Below are positions 16,746 to 23,809 of a DNA stretch of 64,000 nucleotides, in pieces. A program made the position numbers and the translations under genes. The stretch lies in NCBI RefSeq assembly GCF_002160065.1, contig NZ_NFJW01000008.1, positions 1 through 64,000 on the forward strand, written 5' to 3'. Position 1 is the stretch's first letter, and each line of letters opens with the position of its first letter. The DNA comes from Collinsella sp. An2 (GTDB lineage Bacteria; Actinomycetota; Coriobacteriia; Coriobacteriales; Coriobacteriaceae). Under the pieces are notes generated by a model. It saw only the letters and a list, made by a program, of their open reading frames with translations. It had not been told where the DNA came from and did no database searches.

Positions 16746-17741
16746 ATGGGTGTGAACCTCTCCGGTCGCAGCTTCCTGCGCCTCCTCGATTTCACGACTG
16801 AAGAGATCGAGTACCTGCTCAAGCTCTCTCGCAACTTCAAGGACCTCAAGCGCACGGGCACCCCGCATCGCTACCTCGAGGGTAAAAACATCGTCCTGCT
16901 GTTCCAGAAGACCTCTACGCGCACCCGTTGCGCCTTCGAGGTCGGCGCCATGGACCTCGGCATGGGCGTGACCTACCTCGATCCGGGCAGCTCGCAGATG
17001 GGCAAGAAGGAGTCCATCGAGGACACCGCCCGCGTGCTTGGCCGCATGTATGACGGCATCGAGTTCCGCGGCTTTGCCCAGGAGGACGTCGAGGAGCTCG
17101 CCGCCAAGTCCGGCGTGCCGGTGTGGAACGGCCTCACCGACCTGTGGCATCCCACCCAGATGCTCGCCGACGTCCTGACCATTCAGGAGAACTTCAACTA
17201 CGACATCAAGGGTAAGACCCTCGTCTTCATGGGCGATGCCAAGAACAACGTGGCGCGTTCGCTCATGGTCGTCTGCGCGAAGCTCGGCATGAACTTCGTT
17301 GCCTGCGGTCCGGCTGAGTGCATGCCCGCCGACGACGTGGTCGAGGCCTGCAAGCCCATCGCTGCCGCCAACGGCTGCACCATCACCCTCACCGAGGACC
17401 CCAAGGCCGCCTGCACCGGCGCACACGTGATCTACACCGACGTATGGGTCTCCATGGGCGAGCCCGACGAGGTCTGGACCGAGCGCATCAGCCAGCTCGA
17501 GCCCTATCGCGTCACCCAGGAGCTCATGGATCTCTCCGATCCTTCTTCGATCTTCCTGCACTGCCTGCCGAGCTTCCACGACACCAATACCACCACCGGT
17601 GCTGAGATTGCCAAGAAGTTCGGCGTCACCGAGATGGAGGTCACCGACGAGGTCTTCGAGGGGCCGAAGTCCAAGGTCTTCGATGAGGCCGAGAACCGCA
17701 TGCACACCATCAAGGCTGTCATGTACGCGACGCTGAAGTAG
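16746..17741 (+). CDS. arcB: Ornithine carbamoyltransferase (catabolic)
   Basis: The 331-residue protein carries the carbamoyl-phosphate site STRTR (57-61), LWHPTQMLAD, and the ornithine site LHCLPSFHD, defining an ornithine carbamoyltransferase. Its place between arcA and an amino-acid antiporter points to the catabolic direction, citrulline plus phosphate to ornithine and carbamoyl phosphate. GAAAGGAAC precedes the ATG. Anabolic ArgF is very similar in sequence, so the catabolic label rests on context. Carbamate kinase, which would turn the product into ATP, is not in this cluster. Confidence 0.95.
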   Translation: MGVNLSGRSFLRLLDFTTEEIEYLLKLSRNFKDLKRTGTPHRYLEGKNIVLLFQKTSTRTRCAFEVGAMDLGMGVTYLDPGSSQMGKKESIEDTARVLGRMYDGIEFRGFAQEDVEELAAKSGVPVWNGLTDLWHPTQMLADVLTIQENFNYDIKGKTLVFMGDAKNNVARSLMVVCAKLGMNFVACGPAECMPADDVVEACKPIAAANGCTITLTEDPKAACTGAHVIYTDVWVSMGEPDEVWTERISQLEPYRVTQELMDLSDPSSIFLHCLPSFHDTNTTTGAEIAKKFGVTEMEVTDEVFEGPKSKVFDEAENRMHTIKAVMYATLK

Positions 17742-17756
17742 CGCGTCCGGAAGCTC

Positions 17757-17793
17757 CGGGTCCGTCGACTTCCTGACGGGTTCGACGGACCCG
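17757..17793 (+). other. Intercistronic stem-loop between arcB and the antiporter
   Basis: CGGGTCCGTCGA (17757-17768) pairs perfectly with TCGACGGACCCG (17782-17793), 12 bp around a 13-nt loop. No U-tract follows. It may act as a partial terminator, processing site or RNA stabiliser that sets the ratio of arcB to transporter. Confidence 0.6.
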
Positions 17794-17880
17794 TTGCGCG
17801 CTGCTCTCTGAATGGATTTGCACGGCACGGCTGAGGGCGAGCGCGCTTGAAACAATGTGAACAGAAAGGAGGATGAGAAT

Positions 17881-19455
17881 ATGGCCGCTGCTCAGAAGAA
17901 AAAGCGTGGTATGCTATCTTCTTTTACCATTCTTCTTATCCTGCTTGGCATCGTTGCCATCATTACCGCCATCGTCGCCGGATTCTCTCCCGACGTTACG
18001 GCAGCAAAGTTCAGCGACTTCTTTACCGCGCCGGTGAAAGGCTTTGCCGACGCCTTGCCAGTATGTCTGTTCGTTATGATCCTCGGTGGCTTTTTGGGCA
18101 TGATGACCGAGACGGGTGCCCTCGATAACGGCATCGCTGTTTTGGTCAAGAAGCTCAAGGGCAACGAGCTCATGATCATTCCCGTCCTTATGATCATCTT
18201 CTCGCTGGGCGGTACCACCTATGGCATGTGCGAGGAGACGGTCCCGTTCTATGCGCTGCTCGCCGCAACCATGATGGCCGCCGGCTTTGACCCGCTCGTG
18301 GGCGCCGCAACGGTGCTTTTGGGCGCGGGCTGCGGCTGCCTGGGCTCCACGGTGAACCCGTTTGCCGTGGGTGCCGCGGTGGACTCCCTGCGTGGCGTGG
18401 GCATCGTGGCCGACCAGACCATCATCATCGGTCTGGGCGCCATTCTGTGGGTCGTCACCACCGCCATCTCGATCTTCTTCGTGATGCGCTACGCCAAGAA
18501 GGTCAAGGCCGACAAGGGCTCGACGCTTCTCTCCATGCAGGAGCTCCATGACGCCGAGGAGGCGCACGGTGCGGCTGCTGCCGAGGTCAACAAGGACGTG
18601 AAACTCACCGGCCGTCAGAAGGGCTGCCTCATTATCTTCGCCTTCACGTTCGTAGTCATGATTTTGGGTTTCATCCCCATCGGCGACCTTAACCAGGGCG
18701 TAGCCGATTTCTTTAATGCCGGCGCGAATTACGAGGAAGTTGTTGACCCCATTACGAGCGACGACCTAGCTGCGGCGTATGACGAGGACAACGGCACCGT
18801 GACTACCATGGACGGTGTTGTTGAGGGCACCTCGGCGGCCGAGGTCGAGACCTCGCAAGGTTGGTCCGCCTTCATCACCGGCCTGCCCATCGGCCAGTGG
18901 TACTTCGACGAGGCTTCCACGTGGTTCTTCGTCATGGCAATCGTCATCGGTATCGTGGGTGGGCTTTCCGAGAAGCAGATCGTGAACACCTTCATCACCG
19001 GCGCCGCCGACATGATGAGCGTCGTTTTGATCATCGCTCTCTCGCGCGGCATCTCGGTGCTCATGGCCACGACCGGCCTTGACCGCTTCGTGCTCGATGC
19101 GGCCGCCAACGCGCTCGCCGGCGTCTCGGGCGTGCTCTTTGCCCCGCTGGCATGGCTGCTGTACTTCGGGCTTTCGTTCCTCATTCCGTCGACGTCCGGT
19201 ATGGCGACCGTTTCCATGCCCATCATGGGCCCGCTTGCGGCGCAGCTGGGCTTCTCGCCCGAGGTCATGGTCATGATTTTCAGCTCCGCGATCGGCGTGG
19301 TGAACCTCTTTACCCCGACGTCCGGCGCCATCATGGGTGGCCTTGCCTTGGCGCGCATTGAGTGGACCACGTGGCTTAAGTTCGCCGTGAAGGTCGTCGT
19401 GGTGCTCTCGGTGGTATCTGCGGTGATCTGCACCGTGGCGCTTATGGTCATCTAA
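17881..19455 (+). CDS. YfcC-family transporter, probable arginine/ornithine antiporter
   Basis: The 524-residue integral membrane protein belongs to the YfcC/DcuC-like family (PF03606), with about a dozen hydrophobic segments, the GCGCLGSTVNPFAVG motif, and FLIPSTSGMATVSMPIMGPL. An extracytoplasmic or loop insert rich in Asp, Glu and Thr lies near 285-330. ATG 17881 is chosen because AAAGGAGG lies 8 nt upstream; GTG 17857 would sit before it. As the third gene of an arcA-arcB unit it most likely exchanges arginine for ornithine, but it is not homologous to the classical ArcD of the APC superfamily, and YfcC members can carry other amino acids or peptides. Confidence 0.88.
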   Translation: MAAAQKKKRGMLSSFTILLILLGIVAIITAIVAGFSPDVTAAKFSDFFTAPVKGFADALPVCLFVMILGGFLGMMTETGALDNGIAVLVKKLKGNELMIIPVLMIIFSLGGTTYGMCEETVPFYALLAATMMAAGFDPLVGAATVLLGAGCGCLGSTVNPFAVGAAVDSLRGVGIVADQTIIIGLGAILWVVTTAISIFFVMRYAKKVKADKGSTLLSMQELHDAEEAHGAAAAEVNKDVKLTGRQKGCLIIFAFTFVVMILGFIPIGDLNQGVADFFNAGANYEEVVDPITSDDLAAAYDEDNGTVTTMDGVVEGTSAAEVETSQGWSAFITGLPIGQWYFDEASTWFFVMAIVIGIVGGLSEKQIVNTFITGAADMMSVVLIIALSRGISVLMATTGLDRFVLDAAANALAGVSGVLFAPLAWLLYFGLSFLIPSTSGMATVSMPIMGPLAAQLGFSPEVMVMIFSSAIGVVNLFTPTSGAIMGGLALARIEWTTWLKFAVKVVVVLSVVSAVICTVALMVI

Positions 19456-19594
19456 GACCAGGCGCTTCGGACCGTGGGACGCGGCTTTCCGCGGTGCCCG
19501 CCTCCCGTATCGTCTAGCCGGGCGCGGATGAACGCGTTCCGAGCCCGGTGAGACCCTACCTTTCTGCCCCCTCCCGTTCCGTGCGCGGGAGGGG

Positions 19595-19664
19595 GCGAAC
19601 GCGTTAGAGCAGCTTGACGAGGGTAGGGCGCGAACGCGTTTGAGCAGCTTGGCGAGGGTAGAGT
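19595..19664. repeat. Two tandem 35-bp repeats
   Basis: Two adjacent 35-bp units, each starting GCGAACGCGTT and containing GAGCAGCTTG and CGAGGGTAG, differ at only a few positions. A perfect 11-bp stem, GCCCCCTCCCG with CGGGAGGGGGC (19566-19576 and 19586-19596), overlaps the first unit. The gap 19456-19877 otherwise holds a terminator and a promoter-like box and no gene. Confidence 0.8.
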
Positions 19665-19711
19665 CCGCTGCCGCTCTCCGGCACATGCATGTCGCGGGCC
19701 CCTACGGGGAT

Positions 19712-19750
19712 GGGTTCCGGGCGGGAGAGTACCCGGAACCCGCACTTTTT
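19712..19750 (+). terminator. Rho-independent terminator after the arginine deiminase cluster
   Basis: GGGTTCCGGG (19712-19721) pairs perfectly with CCCGGAACCC (19732-19741), followed by GCACTTTTT. It is the only clear intrinsic terminator after the YfcC-family gene and lies about 255 bp beyond its stop. Confidence 0.92.
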
Positions 19751-19804
19751 GTAGTGGACGGACGCCTCCTCCTGCGTGGGTCATGAACAAACACCTCCCT
19801 TAGG

Positions 19805-19810
19805 TATAAT
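19805..19810 (+). promoter_or_regulatory. Possible -10 box of the DUF1846 gene
   Basis: A consensus TATAAT preceded by TTAGG lies 68 bp upstream of the GTG start and just after the terminator. No clear -35 hexamer is seen at the right distance. Confidence 0.5.
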
Positions 19811-19877
19811 CGCGGCGGTGGGTTCGTTCGTGTGGGTTACGGACCCCATAAGACCATCCGTCGAGAGGAGATGCGCC

Positions 19878-21359
19878 GTGCGCCAGGGATTCAGTAACGA
19901 GAAGTACATCGAGCTGCAGGCTGCGCGCATCAAGGAGCGTATCGAGCAGTTCGGCGGCAAGCTGTATCTGGAGTTCGGCGGTAAGCTCTTCGACGACTAC
20001 CACGCGAGCCGCGTCCTTCCCGGCTTCGAGCCCGACAGCAAGTTCCGCATGCTCAAGAGCCTCGCGTCCGACATCGAGGTCATCATCGCCATCAACGCAA
20101 ACGATATCGAGAAGAACAAGGCGCGCGGCGACCTTGGCATCACCTACGACGAGGACGTGCTGCGCCTTGCGGACATCTACCGCACGAACGGCCTGGCCGT
20201 CGCGGCCGTGGTGCTCACCCAGTATTCGGGTCAGCCTGCCGCCGACGTGTTCCGCCGGCGTCTTACCGACCTCGGCATCACCTGCAAACTGCACTATCCC
20301 ATCGAGGGCTATCCGCACGACATCGACCTCATCGTCTCCGAAGACGGCTACGGCAGAAACGAGTTTGTCGAGACGTCGCGCCCCCTGGTGGTGGTGACCG
20401 CCCCGGGCCCCGGCTCGGGCAAGCTCGCCACCTGCCTGTCGCAGCTCTATCACGAACACAAGCGCGGCGTGGCCGCGGGCTACGCGAAGTTCGAGACTTT
20501 CCCGGTGTGGAATCTGCCGCTCAAGCATCCGGTGAACATCGCCTACGAGGCCGCGACGGTCGATCTGGATGACTCCAACATCATCGACCCATTTCACCTG
20601 GAGGCCTACGGCAAGACCACTGTCAACTACAACCGCGACGTCGAGGCGTTTCCCGTCGTGCGCGCGCTCATGGAAAAGATTGCGGGGGAGAGCCCCTACC
20701 AGAGCCCGACGGACATGGGCGTGAACATGGTCGGTTTCGCGATCACCGACGACGAGGCGTGCTGCGACGCGGCGCGTATGGAGATCGTGCGCCGGTATTT
20801 CACCTCGGCGGTGAACGTCAAGCGCACGGGCATGGGCCAGGACCACGTGGACAAGCTCAAGCTCATCATGAAGAAGGCGGGCGTCTCGAAGGATTTCTCG
20901 CCCGCCCGGTCTGCGGCGCTTCTGAAGGAGGAGACCACGGGAGCGCCGGTCGGGGCCATGGTGCTGCCGGACGGCACGGTGGTGACGGGCAAGACCTCGA
21001 CGCGCCTGGGTGCGGCGAGCTCGCTGCTTATGAACGCGCTCAAGTCTGTCACGGGTGTGGATATCGAGCTCGAGGTGATTAGCGACGATGCCATCGAGCC
21101 CATCAGCCGACTCAAGACCTCGCAGCTGGGCAGCCGCAATCCGCGTCTGCATCCCGACGAGACGCTCATCGCGCTGTCCATCACCTCGGCCACCAGCGAG
21201 GTTGCCGAGCGCGTGCTCGAGGGGCTGCCGAAGCTCCGCGGCTGCGACGCCTTCTTCTCGGTGATAATCTCCGCCACGGACGAGGCGCTGCTCAAGAAGC
21301 TCGGCATCAACGTGTGCTGCGAGCCCAAGTTCGAGCGCAGTGGGTATTACCACAAATAG
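19878..21359 (+). CDS. DUF1846 domain protein
   Basis: The 493-residue protein matches the DUF1846 family (PF08903), widespread in Firmicutes and gut Actinobacteria and of unknown function. Typical strings are GFSNEKYIELQAARIKERIE, KLYLEFGGKLFDDYHASRVL and VTAPGPGSGKLATCLSQLYH, the last resembling a phosphate-binding loop. GTG 19878 is chosen because AGAGGAG lies at proper distance and known members start near this point. The gene stands alone between a terminator and a stem-loop. No function is assigned; the GPGSGK loop suggests nucleotide or phosphate binding. Confidence 0.9.
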   Translation: MRQGFSNEKYIELQAARIKERIEQFGGKLYLEFGGKLFDDYHASRVLPGFEPDSKFRMLKSLASDIEVIIAINANDIEKNKARGDLGITYDEDVLRLADIYRTNGLAVAAVVLTQYSGQPAADVFRRRLTDLGITCKLHYPIEGYPHDIDLIVSEDGYGRNEFVETSRPLVVVTAPGPGSGKLATCLSQLYHEHKRGVAAGYAKFETFPVWNLPLKHPVNIAYEAATVDLDDSNIIDPFHLEAYGKTTVNYNRDVEAFPVVRALMEKIAGESPYQSPTDMGVNMVGFAITDDEACCDAARMEIVRRYFTSAVNVKRTGMGQDHVDKLKLIMKKAGVSKDFSPARSAALLKEETTGAPVGAMVLPDGTVVTGKTSTRLGAASSLLMNALKSVTGVDIELEVISDDAIEPISRLKTSQLGSRNPRLHPDETLIALSITSATSEVAERVLEGLPKLRGCDAFFSVIISATDEALLKKLGINVCCEPKFERSGYYHK

Positions 21360-21448
21360 GGGATTACGGGGTCGGCTCGTCGCCGGCCCTTGCTGTAGGG
21401 GCCCGGGGTGTCAGAGTCGAGGGATTGATTGCGGGCTGAGCTGTCGCG

Positions 21449-21499
21449 GCGAAACTGAGCGTCGGCGAGCGCCGTTTTCGCCAACGCTCAGTTTCGCCC
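21449..21499. repeat. Long hairpin, 15-bp perfect outer arms
   Basis: GGCGAAACTGAGCGT (21449-21463) is exactly complementary to 21485-21499. Past one mismatch five more pairs form inside, giving a nearly continuous hairpin with a small loop. No U-tract follows. The 12-mer GCCAACGCTCAG in its right arm also occurs near position 130 beside the 56-bp palindrome, hinting at a REP-like family. It may end the DUF1846 transcript. Confidence 0.75.
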
Positions 21500-21607
21500 C
21501 AGAATCGTGGCTCATTCTGGAGTATTGTTGAGCGTTGACGATTACCGGGTGCCGGCAGGAAAGCGTCGAGGTCCAAACATTTCAACCAGGCTCGTAAGGA
21601 GACAGAT

Positions 21608-22408
21608 ATGGATATGGAGCGGCGTGACGGCGAGGACACACAGGAGGTTGGCGAGGAGGGGTCGTACACCGACCTCAACGCGCGGATCGTCGACCAGTGG
21701 GTCGAGGACGGTTGGGAGTGGGGAACGCCCATCTCGCACGAGCGCTACCTGGCGGCGCTTTCGGGCGACTGGTCCATGCTGCTCACTCCCACGCGCGAGG
21801 TTCCGCACAGCTGGCTGCCCGACGACATGCGCGGCGTGCGCGTGCTGGGGCTCGCATCGGGCGGTGGCCAGCAGATGCCGCAGTTTGCGGCCATGGGCGC
21901 CGAGTGCACGGTGCTCGACTATTCCGAGCGGCAGATCGCGTCGGAGCGCATGGTGGCCGAGCGCGAGGGCTACGAGATCCGCTGCGTGCGGGCTGACATG
22001 ACCCGCCCGCTGCCGTTTGACGACGGGGAGTTCGACCTCATCTTCCATCCGGTCTCAAACTGCTACATCGAGAAGGTCCTGCCGGTGTGGCGCGAGTGCT
22101 TCCGCGTGCTGTCGCCGGGTGGCCGCCTGCTTGCGGGGCTCGACAACGGCTTCAACTATGTGGTGGACGACGACGAGGAGCGCATCATCCGCGGACTGCC
22201 GTTCAACCCGCTGCGCGACCCCTCGCTCATTCCGGCGGAGTCTCTTCCCGAGTGGGGGATGCAGTTCTCGCATACGCTCGACGAGCAGATTCGCGGCCAG
22301 ATTCAGGCGGGGTTCCACCTGGTAGACCTCTATGAGGACACGAATGGTGAGGGCCGTCTGCACGAGCTGGGAATCCCTACGTTCTGGGCGACCTACGCGC
22401 AGAAGTGA
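21608..22408 (+). CDS. Class I SAM-dependent methyltransferase
   Basis: The 266-residue protein has a Rossmann-like methyltransferase core: motif I VLGLASGGGQQMPQFAAMGA, then CTVLDYSERQI for the adenosyl ribose, and LPFDDGEFDLIFHP. The N-terminus contains DLNARIVDQWVEDGWEWG, seen in a group of small-molecule methyltransferases of gut bacteria. The substrate is unknown. AAGGAG precedes ATG 21608; the next in-frame ATG at 21614 is also possible. It is a single-gene unit; 22409-22569 holds only a weak stem-loop. Confidence 0.85.
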   Translation: MDMERRDGEDTQEVGEEGSYTDLNARIVDQWVEDGWEWGTPISHERYLAALSGDWSMLLTPTREVPHSWLPDDMRGVRVLGLASGGGQQMPQFAAMGAECTVLDYSERQIASERMVAEREGYEIRCVRADMTRPLPFDDGEFDLIFHPVSNCYIEKVLPVWRECFRVLSPGGRLLAGLDNGFNYVVDDDEERIIRGLPFNPLRDPSLIPAESLPEWGMQFSHTLDEQIRGQIQAGFHLVDLYEDTNGEGRLHELGIPTFWATYAQK

Positions 22409-22569
22409 TGTCCCGTGCCGTGCGGGGGCTCCGGGTGGGCTGCGGGTGAAAAGAGGCGCCGCGGGCGTTGGCGAACCCCAATCTCTCCGACCTTAACAAC
22501 GACGGCCGCGCGAGTCCGTTTGAAGGGCCAACGCGGCCGAAGTGATATGGGACGCTTGTGGCGCGGCGT

Positions 22570-23718
22570 CTACAGCGCCTGCTTGTAGAGTGCTACCAAG
22601 TCTTTCTGCGTCGTCATGCGCGGGTTGGCGATGACGTTGACCGTGTTCATGGCGTCTGCAGCCATTTGTTCGAAGTGCTCATCCGTGACACCCACATCGG
22701 AGAGATGCTCCGGGATGTTGAGGTCGGCGTTGAGCTTCTTAAGCTCGTCGACAAGCATCTGAGGACGGAACGATGTGACCGGGCCGTGCCCCTCGCGCAC
22801 GAAGTTGTAGATCTTCTCGTAGCGTCCAGTATCCGCAAGGGCGTTGAACGCAACGACATAGGGCATGAGAATGGCGTTGGCGACGCCGTGAGCCACGCCA
22901 AAGTAAGCGCTGACCGGATGGCTCAAAGCGTGGATGTTGCCAAGGCGAGCCCAGGCGAAGGCGATGCCTGCGAGGTTGCTACCCACCATCATGGCGCTGG
23001 CGGCCTCGGGGTTTGAGCGGTCTGCGACAAACTTGCGAATGTTGCCGCCGATGAGCTCCATGGCCTTCTCGGCCATGGCGTCGGTGAACGGGGAGGCCTG
23101 GCGCGAGACGTAAGCCTCCATAGCGTGAATGAACGCATCGATACCGCAGGAGGCAGCAACGCCTGCCGGGGCGGTCATGATGAGCTCCGGGTCCAAAATG
23201 GCGTGAGTGGGAAGGATGTTGTAGCTGATTACCGAGAACTTGCAATTCCGCTTGGTGTCGGTGACCACGGCAGATGCCGTAGCCTCAGATCCAGTGCCCG
23301 CTGTTGTGGGGATAGCGAGCAGGGGGAGAATGCGTCCCGGAACCTTATCGGCACCCTCATAGTCGGTGATGCTGCCGCCAAACGTCGCGAGCACGCCGAC
23401 CGCCTTCGCCACATCCATGGGGCTTCCGCCGCCGAGCGCGACAAGGCTTGTTGCCCCGCTTTCCGCAAAGAGGCGAGCCGCGCTCTCGACCACTTCAACC
23501 GTGGGGTTGGGGATTACGTCAAGGAACCGGGTGCACGTGATGCCGGCGTCCTCGATGATGCCGACGACTCTGTCCACAACGCCGATTCCCTCGAGTCCAT
23601 GGTCGGAAACAAGAAAAACGTGGTCAGAGCCCTCGCCCTTCAAAATATCCGGAATTCGGCTGAGGCTTCCCAGCCCAAATTCGACCGTTTGGGGGATCTT
23701 GAAGCTGAACGTGTTCAT
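22570..23718 (-). CDS. Iron-containing alcohol dehydrogenase, candidate sulfoacetaldehyde reductase
   Basis: A 382-residue group III (Fe-ADH) NAD(P)-dependent dehydrogenase. The nucleotide site is ALGGGSPMDVAKA, then IPTTAGTGSEAT; metal ligands are expected in AILDPELI, CGIDAFIHAMEAY and ALSHPVSAYFGVAHG. The start MNTFSFKIPQ is chosen for its GAAAGG ribosome site. It is the third gene of a leftward unit after the glycyl radical enzyme and its activase. In anaerobic sulfonate users such an Fe-ADH interconverts sulfoacetaldehyde and isethionate, and that role fits this cluster. Ethanol, butanol or 4-hydroxybutyrate dehydrogenase roles remain possible from sequence alone. Confidence 0.85.
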   Translation of the reverse strand: MNTFSFKIPQTVEFGLGSLSRIPDILKGEGSDHVFLVSDHGLEGIGVVDRVVGIIEDAGITCTRFLDVIPNPTVEVVESAARLFAESGATSLVALGGGSPMDVAKAVGVLATFGGSITDYEGADKVPGRILPLLAIPTTAGTGSEATASAVVTDTKRNCKFSVISYNILPTHAILDPELIMTAPAGVAASCGIDAFIHAMEAYVSRQASPFTDAMAEKAMELIGGNIRKFVADRSNPEAASAMMVGSNLAGIAFAWARLGNIHALSHPVSAYFGVAHGVANAILMPYVVAFNALADTGRYEKIYNFVREGHGPVTSFRPQMLVDELKKLNADLNIPEHLSDVGVTDEHFEQMAADAMNTVNVIANPRMTTQKDLVALYKQAL

Positions 23719-23749
23719 GAGCAACCTTTCGTACGGTGTGTATCCATGG

Positions 23750-23782
23750 GCAGTGCCCACCGGGGAGGACGATGGGCACTGC
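23750..23782 (-). other. Stem-loop between the glycyl radical enzyme and alcohol dehydrogenase genes
   Basis: GCAGTGCCCA (23750-23759) pairs perfectly with TGGGCACTGC (23773-23782) in the 91-bp gap. No U-tract is present. It could lower expression of the dehydrogenase relative to the radical enzyme, or mark an RNA processing site. Confidence 0.6.
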
Positions 23783-23809
23783 TTGGGGCCTTATAGGCGT
23801 GGATAGAAC

